DNA from: Lepas anatifera
Lineage: Eukaryota > Arthropoda > Thecostraca > Lepadidae
Direction: 5' to 3'
Length of the DNA stretch: 64,000 nucleotides
Assembly (NCBI GenBank): GCA_034440635.1
Contig: JAOTON010001929.1
Span: forward strand, 1,687,001 to 1,751,000
Shown: in pieces, positions 23,704 through 36,731 of the stretch
Layout: the number at the start of each line of letters is the position of its first letter
Position numbering within the stretch: position 1 is the stretch's first letter
Position numbers and translations under genes: made by a program
Notes under the pieces: generated by a model
The model's database searches: none
Told to the model about the DNA's origin: nothing
The model's input: the letters and a program-made list of their open reading frames with translations, nothing else

Positions 23704-25515
23704 CCCCGGTGCCATCTGCCTGTACATATCAGTTCCCTCCTTTTGTTTTAGCGTGTATTTCTCTTTGTGTATGAATGAATGAATACATGTTATGGCTCTA
23801 AATCAAGAGTTTTATCATGAACATATACTCCAATAATCATCAAACCAAGAGCCTGCAGTTCCTTTCGGACAGGGCAGGTTTGTGAGTTGAATGTGAGAGG
23901 CGGCCGTTCTCCTTGTCACGGTCTCTCAGACCTCCTTTATCTCAGATAGTGTCGGAAAATCGCATACAGCCAAAAGCATAAGTGCCATGGGACTTCGTAA
24001 CTCCCAGGGCAAACAGGAGTACGGCCGGCGGCAATACATTTATCCGTCGCAGTACGTGCCGAGTAGGTACATATCTTACTGCAGCGTCTCCTGACAGCGT
24101 CTCCTGACAGCGTCATGACAGCGTCCCGCCCGGCATGGAAGAGGTCTCCTTTCCCTCCGGTGTACTAGCTCTCTCATTATCTGCCAGAAACAATAGCCAC
24201 TTGTATTTGGGCATTCTTCCAAGAAAAACACTATCATTTGAATAGAGACATTTCGACTGCTTTCAGACTGTTTATTCGTCCTTGTCACTTAGCCCCCAGG
24301 CCACCTCGGTGGTAGAGGGGGTTGTTTAATACCCCACCTGGGTTTTTTCCGAGGAAGATCGAAAATAGCGGCGCCGAACGCCGCCGTACCTGCCATGTCT
24401 TTTCCTTGGTGTTAAGAGTAATTTTCCTTATAAATTTCGGGTCCAGGTTATCTCTAGTCAGGAGAACGGGCCCCATCAAGTGACCTCACTACAATTTTCA
24501 GTCAGTCACCACCCGCTGAACATAGCTTGTATATTTTGATTTGAAGTTCTTATAAAATAGCAGGTACACCAACCACCTTTTATGGCAACGGGATTTCGTT
24601 ATATCGATGACTTAGGGTCAGCTGCGTGTAATGACGTATTAATTGGAAGCACGTGGGGTAAAATGGAAAACGGTTTAAACATATTGCTACTGTCAGCCGA
24701 TTGATAGGCATAATGCTCATATCAAATCTTATAGTAACCTTGACATGATCTTGGGTCAAGTCACTTCCGCATGTTGCCCTAGGATTGCCATGTTATACAT
24801 CATATGATTTTCTCAAACGAGAGAAACCCCAATATTGGCCCTAACCTAACCCAGTCAGAAGCTTTAGCCAAAAAAGCGGTCCTTAATTTTCGGTAGAGAT
24901 CTAGACGGGCTATCTAACGCCGAGAAGAAGTAAGAATATCTCACCTTTCTCTAGCCGGTGTGCCTGCCGATATCATAGGGGAAGGGGAGAGGGTGTACGG
25001 GCATACTAGGCACATACGCCGTACCGGCGCGCTTTAAATGGTTTAAAATCATTCTGATCTCAAAGCTCCCCATTGGTATGCAGAGGAAAAATCCATGAGA
25101 ATGTAACATCCCAATTCTTAAGGAGCTAGATACAGCCATGGAGCGTGTGGAAGTCAGGAGGACTCTGATCAAGCCTTAGAGCATAGATGACACTGGTGAG
25201 AGCCAGAGCTTAGACAAATTATTCGTCAGGAAGCACACGTTTTTGCAGTGATGAAAACCTATCCCCAAAATGAATGTGTGTGTTGAGTCTAGTCGCTGAG
25301 AAAATGAAAACGAAGATAAAACAATGTTGTACGCATCCAATGGGCCAGTCGGTTGCAGATTAGGATATGGTGCCTCATAAAACGGATTATTTGTACCTTG
25401 ATTGGTCCCTGTTGAAATTTTCAGGAAAATGAAGGTACTAGGTATAGAGAGCACAGCTTTTTCCTAACTGCTCAGCAAGATGGTAGGAATGCATTCCACG
25501 AAAATGCCGTATCAA
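23704..25515. other. Intergenic DNA with partial element ends
   Basis: A triplicated unit (CAGCGTCTCCTGA) lies at about 24080-24125. CCACCTCGGTGGTAGAGGGG near 24302 followed by CCACCTGGGTTTTTTCCGAGG resembles the end structure of the TTAA elements, without a defined partner. The rest is unassigned. Confidence 0.4.
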
Positions 25516-26405
25516 TTAACATGCGCACTGGAGGGGGCCTCGGAGTCCCCCACCTATTTTTCCGAGGTGGCCGGAGAACCGCTTGTAGCCGAAAAACAAC
25601 ACGTGGCCACATTTAACATAATTTAATAGCGCGTCGATTGGTGAAGACTTTTTGAAAATCGACCGACAATTTTTTACTTATAGGCTTACAAAGTCAGACC
25701 TGCATTTTGAGATCGCCGTAAACGCGCGGTCGGACCAGTTAGCTTGCATTGAAGACCGAGTGGTGACGTCATAACGTCATATAATCGGGACTATATGTCA
25801 AGGTCACTTACTGAAGTCAGGTCAAGGTCAAGGTCACAGGTCAAGGTCATATCTGCACTTTCAAGGTCACTGACCACTGTGCGTCTGGCCAAATGACGTT
25901 ACCCCGTCTGACATATATTATGCTATGGCGTCATCGCTAGGGCACCCTAATACAAGGTCAGGTAAAGTCAAGGTCAAGGTCATTGGGAAAGGTCAATCTT
26001 CATTTCGCGCCAAACAGTGGCTACATGTTAGTCAAAGTGTAAGTAATAAGTAGTATACCATATGGTGACCTTAAAGGTCAATGACCTTGAATGACCTTGA
26101 CCCAAAAGTATGGGGAAGCCTTTTGAAACCTCTTCTCTATGAACCTTGTCCGCCTTTAGCTTATTCCCGCCATTTTTCTGCATAATCACCGCATTTACCA
26201 ATCGATCCCAGCATGGCCAATATTTGACCTTTACGCCCTCGTTTGACTTTAAAAATATTAACCTAGGTCAATGAAAATTGGTCATCATTAGATAACCATA
26301 CCCCCATCCACCTACCATGTGGCTTTTTCTAATCTCTTAGTTTCCGAGATCTTGGGGCCTACCGCCCCTCCATGTTAGTGCCAGACCCCTCCATTCGGGT
26401 GTTAA
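25516..26405. mobile_element. TTAA-flanked element, family A copy 2
   Basis: It starts TTAACATGCGCACTGGAGGG and ends CCCCTCCATTCGGGTGTTAA (890 bp). It is collinear with the copy at 21624..22549, including the CCGAGGTGGCCGGAGAACCG block, the AGGTCA arrays and the TTAGTTTCCGAGATCTT block near the right end. No transposase frame. Confidence 0.85.
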
Positions 26406-27460
26406 GGAATAAACTTTTCCTGACTATTTTTTAAAGAAAATAAAAGGACTGTTTAAGATATTCATACGATATAAGGCCACCCTCAAGGAAAAGCTCACCT
26501 CCTACGCAACGTTTTGTTGCTAAACCTGTTGTCAATTTTCGTAGATGGTGTTGTATGAGACGGGAGTGCACACAAGACAGTATTCGCATTAACACGAAGA
26601 AGATTCCATTATGTTGATGGCTGGTAGGCGCTTGCATATGCGAGAGAGCGAGAGACACAAAAGCATGCATTATTCAAGCGGTAGGACATGTCCCAGTTCA
26701 AAGGCACCACGGCGACTTGGTGGCGTCTTGGTCATTCTTGTTCCCCGGAGCCGTCGGCGACAGTGATTAAAACTGGGAATGTTCATTTGTGTTCCAGCCT
26801 TTGTCCAAGGATAGGAGTAGAACGAACTGTAGATAGAATCGTCTTTAGATTGAACTCTGTTTTTATTCAGCTGAATGAAATACTTGTCTTATTGTTATGC
26901 ATTAAAAACATAGATACGAATCAACATGGATAATAGGAGAATTGATTGATATATAGATAGCAATTATTTCGACTCAATGGGGAAGTATAAATCAACAGAA
27001 AAGAATTATTTCTACTGACTCCGGGAAATAAAAAATCAAGCCTCTTAGTTATGTATCTGATATCATTTTCAAGCTATTGTAAGCACAAGGATATTGTCTC
27101 AGAGAATATCAGTGAAAGTTGAAGCAAGAGCCCACATATAAATTTCTAAAGGTATTGTCATCTCGTTTCTATTTCCTAGAATTTAAGATTTTAAACGGTT
27201 GTCAATCTTCAAAAAATTTCGTCGCATGGCCCTTGAACTACTTTGCTGCCACAATAAGGAGCACGTCAAGATCCCCAAAAAAGGGGAAAACATTCTTAGG
27301 GCGTACTCTTGCCAGAGTGGGTTGGTAAGAGTGCAAAAATAGGCGGCTGCTGCCCAGTGCCACAAAATAAAGTTTTCACCTGGGTGTGGAGCACAATGCA
27401 TTACGTCAAAGATTATGGTGGATAAGATGAAAATCCATGCTCGCAAACAGTCATTGAAAA
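26406..27460. other. Unassigned intergenic DNA
   Basis: AT-rich, with short open frames lacking domains. It ends in a short A-run plus (TA)n at about 27459..27478 that abuts the Penelope-like element. Confidence 0.4.
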
Positions 27461-27477
27461 AAAAATATATATATATA

Positions 27478-28744
27478 TTCTCTTTGAGGCAATGACAGTT
27501 AAATTGTATAGCATTCGCGCACTTGGATATTTTTTTCTGGGGTTTTTCTATTTTTTCTTACGTTGGTTTTAATGTCAGTCGTTAATTCGTTTAAAAGGTC
27601 ACCCAAACTCATTAATTAGGACTAGTTTCCACTGTATTTTCAACAGTCATCTTCAGCATTAAATATTTGCTCATAGTTTTCATTTCACATTTCGAAAACA
27701 GTTTTTTAAAACGAGCATTACAACAGTACCACTTCCTTATTAGCTACCTTACCTATTATAAACGATGCATCTAGGCATTCCTATAAGAACATTGACATAG
27801 TTTGAGCATATAACACTTACATTTACTACATTTTAATACACGAATTACATAAATTAATTACATTTTACATTAGTTACATGTGGCATATATTCATTAACAA
27901 TGAACATTGATCATCATCTCATCCCCCCAAAGCGTAAGTGTTCGGTGTGTGTTTATCTGCATGTTGAGTGAGGGCTTTTGTTCGTGCATGGGTAGTGCTT
28001 CGAGGACTGCTAGTTTTCGTGTGTCATTGGTGGAAGCGATGATGTGTGTGTTCTGAACTAGTGTTTGCCTCGTGAGTTCTGTGTTGTGTGTAGTTTGCAT
28101 ATGCTGCTTGATGGCTCCATCTTGCAGACGCATGGTGAGCCGTCGAGACAATGTCGTTGTAGTCACACCAATGTAGTGTTCGGCATGAGGTCTACAACCC
28201 TCATGTGGACATGAGAATTTATACACCACATTGGTGCGCTTCAAAGACTGGCTTGTTAGTCATGACAAGGTTGCGTGTTTTCTGTGTTTGGTAGTATATG
28301 TGAAGTTGGAGTCTTTCTAGGTTTTTGCACTGTACGTTGCGTCTAATGGTATCCTTAAGTATTCTATCGTCTGTTTTGTGTGCGCTGCTCATGTTGTTTC
28401 TGTAGTAGATGCGGTGTGTCTGTGTAACGGTTGTCTCTGTTTTTTCTGTTTTCGATAGTTGTCTGTTTATTTCTGTGTCTATGTCATGATTTGTGTAGCC
28501 GTTGGATACTAGAAGTTGTTTTGTGCGATTCAGCTCTTCATGCATCTTTTGGTAGGTAGAACAGTTTTTAAGGGCTCTTCTAATGAAGGCTTTAAGTACG
28601 CTACGTTTATACTGCTCAGGACATTCACTATCCGCATTCATTGTAATACCTAGGTTTGTGGGTTTTCTATACACACTGGTTAGAAATTTACTGTCTGTTG
28701 CTTCAATGAGAACATCTAGGAATGGTAGCATGTTGTCACGGCTG
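27478..28744 (-). mobile_element. Penelope-like element copy 1a (5'-truncated, minus strand)
   Basis: It encodes on the minus strand the end of a Penelope-type reverse transcriptase and a GIY-YIG endonuclease, followed by a 3' untranslated region reaching (TA)n at 27464..27477. It starts at the hinge near 28744, where the head-to-head plus-strand copy 1b begins. The outer ~780 bases are a reverse complement of copy 1b with few differences. Confidence 0.85.
27894..28731 (-). pseudogene. Penelope-like reverse transcriptase C-terminus and GIY-YIG endonuclease, frameshifted
   Basis: Reading from 28731, LPFLDVLIEATDSKF and TSVYRKPTNLG match the end of the RT domain in Penelope-like retroelements. 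A linker follows, then VVYKFSCPHEGC, HYIGVTTTTLSRRL and HMQTTHN, which fit the CCHH-type GIY-YIG endonuclease of these elements. An 11-bp deletion relative to copy 1b near 28243 shifts the frame between linker and nuclease (28219..28731 and 27894..28244 are separate frames). The RT palm, with its catalytic aspartates, is missing, so it cannot transpose on its own. Confidence 0.8.
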
Positions 28745-29560
28745 AGCTCATGACTAACAAGCCAGTCGAGACAGTGCTGTTGAAGCGCACCAATGTGGTG
28801 TATAAATTCTCATGTCCACATGAGGGTTGTAGACCTCATGCCGAACACTACATTGGTGTGACTACAACGACATTGTCTCGACGGCTCACCATGCATCTGC
28901 AGGATGGAGCCATCAAGCAGCATATGCAAACTACACACAACACAGAACTCACGAGGCAAACACTAGTCCAGAACACACACATCATCGCTTCCACCAATGA
29001 CATACGAAAACTAGCAGTCCTCGAAGCACTACACATACACGAACAAAAGCCCTCACTCAACATGCAGATAAACACACACCGAACACTTACGCTTTGAGGG
29101 GGATGAGATGATGATCAATGTTCATTATTAATGAATATATGCCACATGTAACTAATGTAAAATGTAATTAATTTATGTAATTCGTGTATTGAAATGTAGT
29201 AAATGTAAGTGTTATATGCTCAAACTATGTCAATGTTCTTATAGGAATGCCTAGATGCATCGTTTATAATAGGTAAGGTAGCTAATAAGGAAGTGGTACT
29301 GTTATAATGCTCGTTCTCGCGATATTTAAAAAAATGTTTTCGAAATGTGAAATGAAAACTATGAGCAAATATTTAATGCTCAAGATGACTGTTGAAAATA
29401 CAGTGGAAACTAGTCCTAATTAATGAGTTTTGGTGACCTTTTAAACGAATTAACGACTGACATTAAAACCAACGTAAGAAAAATAGAAAAACTCTAGAGA
29501 AAAATATCTAAGTGCGCGAGTGCTATACACTTTAACTGTCATTGCCTCAAAGAGAACATA
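28745..29560 (+). mobile_element. Penelope-like element copy 1b (5'-truncated, plus strand)
   Basis: Reverse complement of the 3' part of copy 1a, joined head-to-head. It contains the GIY-YIG endonuclease frame and the 3' region ending CTGTCATTGCCTCAAAGAGA, the mirror of the outer end of copy 1a. A (TA)n tract begins about 15 bases further on. Confidence 0.85.
28750..29097 (+). pseudogene. GIY-YIG endonuclease domain of Penelope-like copy 1b
   Basis: An uninterrupted frame of 115 codons with CPHEGCRPHAEHYIGV, LSRRLTMHLQ, HMQTTHN and a C-terminal EQKPSLNMQ, the GIY-YIG nuclease plus zinc-binding Cys/His residues. It retains the 11 bases missing in copy 1a, and so shows the expected linkage to the upstream linker. 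No RT is attached, so it is a fragment. Confidence 0.75.
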
Positions 29561-29574
29561 TTGTCGAACTATTG

Positions 29575-29575
<1 letters not shown>

Positions 29576-29628
<53 letters not shown>
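29576..29628. repeat. (TA)n microsatellite between two Penelope-like elements
   Basis: About 26 TA copies followed by a T-run. It separates copy 1b from copy 2a. Confidence 0.97.
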
Positions 29629-29636
<8 letters not shown>

Positions 29637-30152
29637 TGTGTGTTACAATGATATTTAGGCGAATTTCAAAAACTAAATTTATAAAAACATTATATTGCAC
29701 CACATAAACGCGTTTCGTATTCACTTCATCAGTATGCAGCATAATACAAGTATAAATCGAAACAGGAATATTCAAACATCAACTTTGAATTTCGGCAATC
29801 ATGTCATGAGAACAATTCTTCAACAGTCCTTCAGCAAAAAGTTTTCCGAATATTAGCACAGAGGCCACAGTGTGCACACATTCATACCATAAAAACGCGC
29901 CTTCAGAATAAAATAGTACCATAATTCTAAGTATTTCAAAACAATTAACTCTGGTATAAGCTTGTAATGAATTTAGCTGTCGGAGTGCTTAAGTTAATGA
30001 AACCCATACGTTGTCTGATACAGTTGTTTGATAAAATGAAAGAAGCTTCTACGATTTTCCTAGCGCTTTTGCTTATATTTTTGGTTACAATTTTTGCCCC
30101 TCCCCAGTTCGGTAAATTTTTACAATCCATGCTATCCATGCTATGACCATGC
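29629..30152 (-). mobile_element. Penelope-like element copy 2a (5'-truncated, minus strand)
   Basis: Reverse complement of 30640..31150 (copy 2b). It includes a minus-strand frame (30139..29945) with LPNWGGAKIV and RQRMGFINLS, the end of a GIY-YIG domain, and a 3' region ending at the (TA)n tract. This is a different Penelope-like family from copies 1a/1b. Confidence 0.8.
29945..30139 (-). pseudogene. GIY-YIG endonuclease C-terminal fragment (copy 2a)
   Basis: The frame contains DCKNLPNWGGAKIV and ILSNNCIRQRMGFINLS. It matches the last two thirds of the nuclease in copy 2b with a few substitutions. The GIY-YIG core is cut off at the hinge. Confidence 0.7.
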
Positions 30153-31164
30153 TAAGTCAACAGAAAAACAACTAACAAGGAGGATTATGTTCACTACTTA
30201 TCTGCACATAGCCAAAAAACAAAAACAGGTATAGTCATAGGATTCTTTTTGAGAGCCTTTAGAATTTGCAGCATAGAGTTCCTCAACGAAGAAATAGGCC
30301 ATATATTTGAAATTTTTGAAAGGTTAGGATATCCGAAGGCTCTGCTCATTACATGCAAAAATAAGGTTAAACAAATAAGAAAGAAGTCAAATACTAAAAA
30401 TAAAAAGGAATATCAGAGAGTAATCACTGTTCCTCAATCCTCACAAACGGAAGCTTTAAATAAAAAACTTAGAGGAGTAAATGTAGTTCTAATTGAAAGG
30501 TGAGGGAGAAAAATAGGGGATATGTTCAGTAGTTACTGAAAGTCGGAAAATCCTCAGGAAAATAGTGTAGTCTATTATGGTGAAACACATAGGGGTTTGA
30601 AAATAAGATTAACAGAACATGGGAGAGATTTTATACATAATAGAGAGAGTAACGCATTAGTAGTACATAGCATGGATTGTAAACATTTACCGAACTGGGG
30701 AGGGGCAAAAATTGTAGCCAAAAATATAAGCAAAAGCGCTAGGAAAATCGTAGAAGCTTCTTTCATTTTATCAAACAACTGTATCAGACAACGTATGGGT
30801 TTCATTAACTTAAGCATTCTGACAGCTAAATTCATTACAAGCTTATACCAGAGTTAATTGTTTTGAAATACTTAGAATTATGGTACTATTTTATTCTGAA
30901 GGCGCGTTTTTATGGTATGAATGTTAATATTCGGAAAACTTTTTTGCTGAAGGACTGTTGAAGAATTGTTCTCATGACATGATTTCCGAAATTCAAAGTT
31001 GATGTTTGAATATTCCTGTTTCGATTTATACTTGTATTTTGCTGCATACAGATGAAGTGAATACGAAACGCGTTTATGTGGTGCAGTATAATGTTTTTAT
31101 AAATTTAGTTTTTGAAATTCGCCTAAACATCATTGTAACTTATATTTGTCACTACGAACACAAC
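30153..31164 (+). mobile_element. Penelope-like element copy 2b (5'-truncated, plus strand)
   Basis: Contains the end of an RT domain, a GIY-YIG endonuclease and a 3' region that is inverted relative to copy 2a. It ends at a long (TA)n tract. The hinge with copy 2a is at about 30150. Confidence 0.8.
30158..30857 (+). pseudogene. Penelope-like RT C-terminus plus GIY-YIG endonuclease with two in-frame stops
   Basis: One continuous frame reads NKEDYVHYLSAHS, GIVIGFFLRAFRICS (the motif at the end of Penelope-type RT), then LGYPKALL. TGA stops follow at about 30501 and 30537. It resumes in the same frame as VVYYGETHRGLKIRLTEHG (GIY-YIG core with YYGE and the following Arg), LVVHSMDCKHLPNW and RQRMGFINL. 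The two stops and the missing RT core make it a pseudogene. Confidence 0.8.

Positions 31165-32585
<1,421 letters not shown>

Positions 32586-32650
<65 letters not shown>
32586..32650. repeat. (TA)n microsatellite
   Basis: About 32 TA copies, seen directly. Confidence 0.97.
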
Positions 32651-32654
<4 letters not shown>

Positions 32655-32755
32655 CGAGCATGATAAGCAAAGTCCGTTTTGACAAAAAGAGTTCCTATGT
32701 CCTGGTTTTAGGGCACTATGTTTCCAGACTTGACAATATTAAGACACAAATGTGA

Positions 32756-33150
32756 TTAAAACGCGCAGTGGAGAGGGGTCTGACGTCAACACGCAGTAGA
32801 GGGAGGGGTCCTAAAGTGCCCCCCCTGAGATCTCGGGACGAAGAGGGTTAGAAAAATGTCAGTTGGAGGGTATGTGGGGACGATGGTGATCTACCTTATG
32901 ACAAAGTTTCATTGACTTAGGTCAACATCTTCAAGCTCAAACGAGGTCATAAATGTCAAATCTGGGTCGTGCTGGAGACCTATTAGGAAATGCCATGATT
33001 ATACGGAAAAACTGTGAATAAACTAAAAAACCGAACCACGGTCATAGAGTAAATGTCCTACATAATGTTATCTGAAATTTTGAAGTCAGGGCCATGGAAG
33101 GTCAATGACCTATGATGTAACAGTATGAAATATTCCCAATAATGTAGCAT
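32756..33150. mobile_element. Family A TTAA element fragment, reversed
   Basis: It starts TTAAAACGCGCAGTGGAGAG, and the following ~370 bases are a diverged reverse complement of the right part of the family A copies (including GAGATCTCGG, ACTTAGGTCAACATCTTCAA and AGGTCAATGACC blocks). The other end is missing. A short hairpin (CCCAATAATGTAGCATTATTGGG) marks the place where similarity stops. Confidence 0.6.
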
Positions 33151-33914
33151 TATTGGGAAGACGGTGGAATGAGGACAGACGGTGGAAAGTGACGGAAACT
33201 TTTAATGAGAGTCGTGAGATCGCTAACAAGACAGGTTAGGCATGCATATCATCATCATAATTGGTGATTACGGGCGCGCTGATTACAATGGCCATTTTGC
33301 ACCCATCACCTAGGCACAAACAATTCCACAAGACATGCACCAAATCACGTTGATAGGATAAACACAATGAGATAAAACATCGAGGACAGAGCCATAGTGA
33401 ACATCCCACTTCATCAAATGGAGGGACGCGTCTCCAACCCTCCTCCCGTCCTCATTGGAGGCTCGTCGTCGAATATGTTCTTCAGTGAAGCTAGCAGGCG
33501 GCGGTTGGGAAAACACTCCACCTCTCGTAAGTCCCAGGGTCAGTACTGAACCGAACATAACCAGTTAACGTCTGCATTTCAAAGCCCATCGCTTGGCTAC
33601 GGAAATCCGCTAACTTCCCAGCCATTTAGATCACTCGCCTAGGCTTTCAGCAGCGCAAGTTGAGTGCACAGACGTCTCCTCAGATCTGATTCAGATCACT
33701 ACCGTATGGATTGCGGTGTGGTCATGCTTGACTTCAGTCCAGATTGCCATGAGGATCCGTGGCAAAATTAGGGTATTCGTGGCAGCATTAGCGTATGGGC
33801 GCTATATGGGGCTATATGGCCTTGCCAGGCTGGTGCGCCCTCTAAGCCCAAATAACAACAGCAGAATTAGCGTAGGGTTGGCAACTGAGCTGAAATCTAG
33901 CTGATTATATTATA
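33151..33914. other. Unassigned intergenic DNA with a dispersed repeat
   Basis: 33785..33862 is the reverse-oriented partner of the repeat at 4883..4950. The rest has no recognisable gene. Confidence 0.4.
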
Positions 33915-33916
33915 TA

Positions 33917-34719
33917 CAGGGTGACCCAAAAAACAGTCATCACCAAAAGTCAAATAACGTCCAAAATTTTATTTTGATTATCACCAAACTTCGTCCAAAT
34001 TATGACAAAGCTATGTGGGCAACATCCACCAATATTCAAATCTCTGGCTTAAAAACTCGGCTTTTTACTGGCGCTTCAAGATGTGCTCCAAATGAGCCCC
34101 CCTGCCGCTGCAGGCACACTTGAATCCGGCGGGCAAAGTTCTCGATGACCCGCCCGCATTCCTCCTTTCGGGATCGCTCTTATGGCTGCTGTGATGGCTG
34201 TCTTCAGGGCAGGAATGGTCTGTGGGTTGTCTTCATACACCCTGTCCTTCAGGTACCCCCACAAATAAAAATGTGGGGTTTCAAGTCCGGTGAATGCGGC
34301 GACCACTCGGGGTCACACCTGCGGCTGATCAGTCGGTTAGGGAAACGCTGCCGTAGCCATGCCAGTGATTCGTTTGAGGTGTGGGGGTAGCACCATCCTG
34401 TTGGAACCAGTGGAAGGCCCTGACGACCCCTCTCCGCCGACCAAGTGCTGTCCAGATCTCGCCAAGCACCTGGACATACCGCTCGGTGTTGATTGTCACA
34501 GACTTGCCGGATACAAGTGTGCCTGCAGAGGGGGGGCGGGCTCACTTGAGCACACTTGAAGCGCTAGTAAAAATCAGAGTTTTTAAGCCAGAAACTTGAA
34601 AGTTGGTGGATATTGAGCACATAGCCTTTTCATAATATGGATGAAGTTTAGTTATGATAAAAATAATACTTCAGACGTTATTTGACTTTTGGTGATGACT
34701 GTTTTTTTGGGTCACCCTG
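33917..34719 (-). mobile_element. Tc1/mariner-like element, deletion derivative with long inverted ends
   Basis: Both ends begin CAGGGTGACCCAAAAAA and are flanked by TA (33915..33916 and 34720..34721), as expected for Tc1/mariner insertion. The inverted similarity continues for about 200 bases at each end and includes the 3' coding tail of the transposase (gcaggcacacttg) in both arms. Only the C-terminal third of a transposase remains, on the minus strand. Confidence 0.85.
34076..34520 (-). pseudogene. Tc1/mariner-type transposase C-terminal remnant
   Basis: Reading the minus strand from about 34500, the frames give INTERYVQVLGEIW, WFQQDGATP, then after a one-base shift HTSNESLAWLRQRFPNRLI and EWSPHSPDL (the DDE-domain blocks around the second and third catalytic positions). 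After another shift come PHFYLWGYLKDRVYEDNPQ and ALKTAITAAIRAIP. The D of QQDG and the D of SPDL are both present, but two frameshifts and loss of the N-terminal half inactivate it. Confidence 0.8.
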
Positions 34720-34721
34720 TA

Positions 34722-36265
34722 TCTGGGCTTGGGCATCCAGCCGTGGATGGATTTCCATACCGTGATTATAATTATAGTGTCAGAAGCCTTTGAAGAAGGA
34801 AAAAGTATTTGTATGTCTCATTTGCCAAGGTCTTCGCCGGGAGTGTATTTGTACATAAGTCTAGCAGCAAGAAGAAAATAAGACAATAGAAGGATTAATT
34901 CCCTCATTAATCATTACTCTTCCCACTAATTCATCGGCAAGCACACTCATAGCAGATGCTGATGGCATATTCAAAAGCCTTGATTCGGGAGAGGGACACT
35001 TTGCAAGGGGGAAATATGAACACGAGCGTCCAGAGCTTTGGCAGGGTCATGGGTCAGGGGGCACTAAACTACATCGCAGAGTTTCTGGCACTCTCACCTC
35101 GTGAGGTAGGTCTCGGAAGTCATAGCCAGAGTGAACGTTAGAGTAAATTAAGTTCAAGTAAATTGTGACCCAATTTGGCTTATACCAGTGGCAGATCCAG
35201 GAAAACATTTCGGAGGCGGTTAGGAGACTCGAGCTTCCCCCGCCATTGCCTCGGAACAGCATCCGGCTATGCAATAACTAAAGGCACTCTGGCATTGCGG
35301 GGGCGGGCTTGATCCTTCTAGTCCTCCTCCCCTGCATCCACCACTGGTCCATACCTAGGTTGCTCCGACATGGAGAGGAGTCATGTTTCAGAAGGTGCCG
35401 AAATAGCTTCAGAAAGCGCCAAGTGGCGGTGTGGAAGCGCCGAGTGCTCGATGGGGAGGGCACCTTGCCCCTTCTTGCACCCTGGTACCGCTTCTGTTCA
35501 GAGCTTCGAAGTCACAGATCTGATCAGACAGCGTAATCGTCTTCCAGCTGGGACCTGGCTCTTGGGGATGGATTGATCCGCTTTTGCGTCAGTCTGCCCG
35601 CACGGAGAAACCTGAGGTATCGGAAGTGAAAGGGAACTCATACTCGTGTCAAATTGGGAAAGTCGTCCAACAAAGGCAGCAGTGGTGAAGAGTGTTCTTA
35701 AAGACCGCAAGCTTCTTTTCGTGGTGTCCAGAGCCAGAAAGGATGGAGCGTTCGCACTCGGTGGAATTTCTTAAACATTAATCATTGCAGTATTTCTTTA
35801 ACACTATTTTCAAACACAGAGAAGTTGAAATAGAAACTATTTTGAGAAAGAATTAACCGTCTGGATTGGGTTTGATATGTGACACTGTGTGTACTGTAGA
35901 TATATACCAGGTGGAAAAATAGGCGCAAAGCAACCACAGAAACACCTTTGAGGGAAGGATGCTTGCGTATTCCGGAGTTGTACTGAGCAGGTTTTTGAAT
36001 GGTTGTATAATTTGTCTTTATGTTCCAAGTTTTACTATTTCCATTGCAAGCTACTCCAAAATGCCTTAGCTATATGCCAGGAGAAATATTTTCTGCGTTT
36101 CAAAATTTGATGGTAGGCAGTTACCAGGAGGGGAATAAATAAAAATATGTCTGAAATATAAATAATTAAACCCTCTCTGTTTTGGCACCTTTTCTTATAA
36201 GCATTGGTATTACTATTGCTACTTTTCTATTTAAGTATCGTAGTAACAAGCATGATTCAAGAAGT
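34722..36265. other. Unassigned intergenic DNA
   Basis: Several short overlapping frames at 35050-35710 have no domain. No element termini were recognised. Confidence 0.4.
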
Positions 36266-36731
36266 CGAAATATATGCAGCATGACCTTGAAAGTTCATTA
36301 GTTAACCTTGACCTAAGTTCAAGGTCAGATCAAGGTCATGATGTAACCTTACAAGGTTAGGATACCTATATCATTTGAATACTTGGGTAAAAATAAACAC
36401 ATTAGTGCATTTGGGTTTATCAGGTCTAATAATTCCCGAGGTAGAAGGGTTTCTGAAGTTTGCTTAAAATTAATTCATTTTCTCCCTCTGTGACGTCACA
36501 GGTCATCACAGATATGGTTCAACCTCGATTGCATGGCAAGTGGCAGTAGCAAGGCACTCCCAGCGCCACATATAACCTGAGCGGCTGATGTGCCGTGAAA
36601 CTCCCCCTCCAGCACTCACCGTGTCATTTCAATTATTTCCCGTACCACTTCCGGTTCCAGAGCTTGTGGGGGGGCATCAGACCCCCAGCCAGTGATGGGA
36701 ACGAAAAAATCCCGGACTGGTGCCAGGTTAA
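36266..36731. mobile_element. Partial TTAA element
   Basis: AGGTCA/TGACCT motifs at about 36280-36350 (CTTGACCTAAGTTCAAGGTC) and a right end GACTGGTGCCAGGTTAA preceded by a GGGGGGGCATCAGACCCCC palindromic block have the organisation of the other TTAA elements. A matching left end was not found. Confidence 0.4.
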
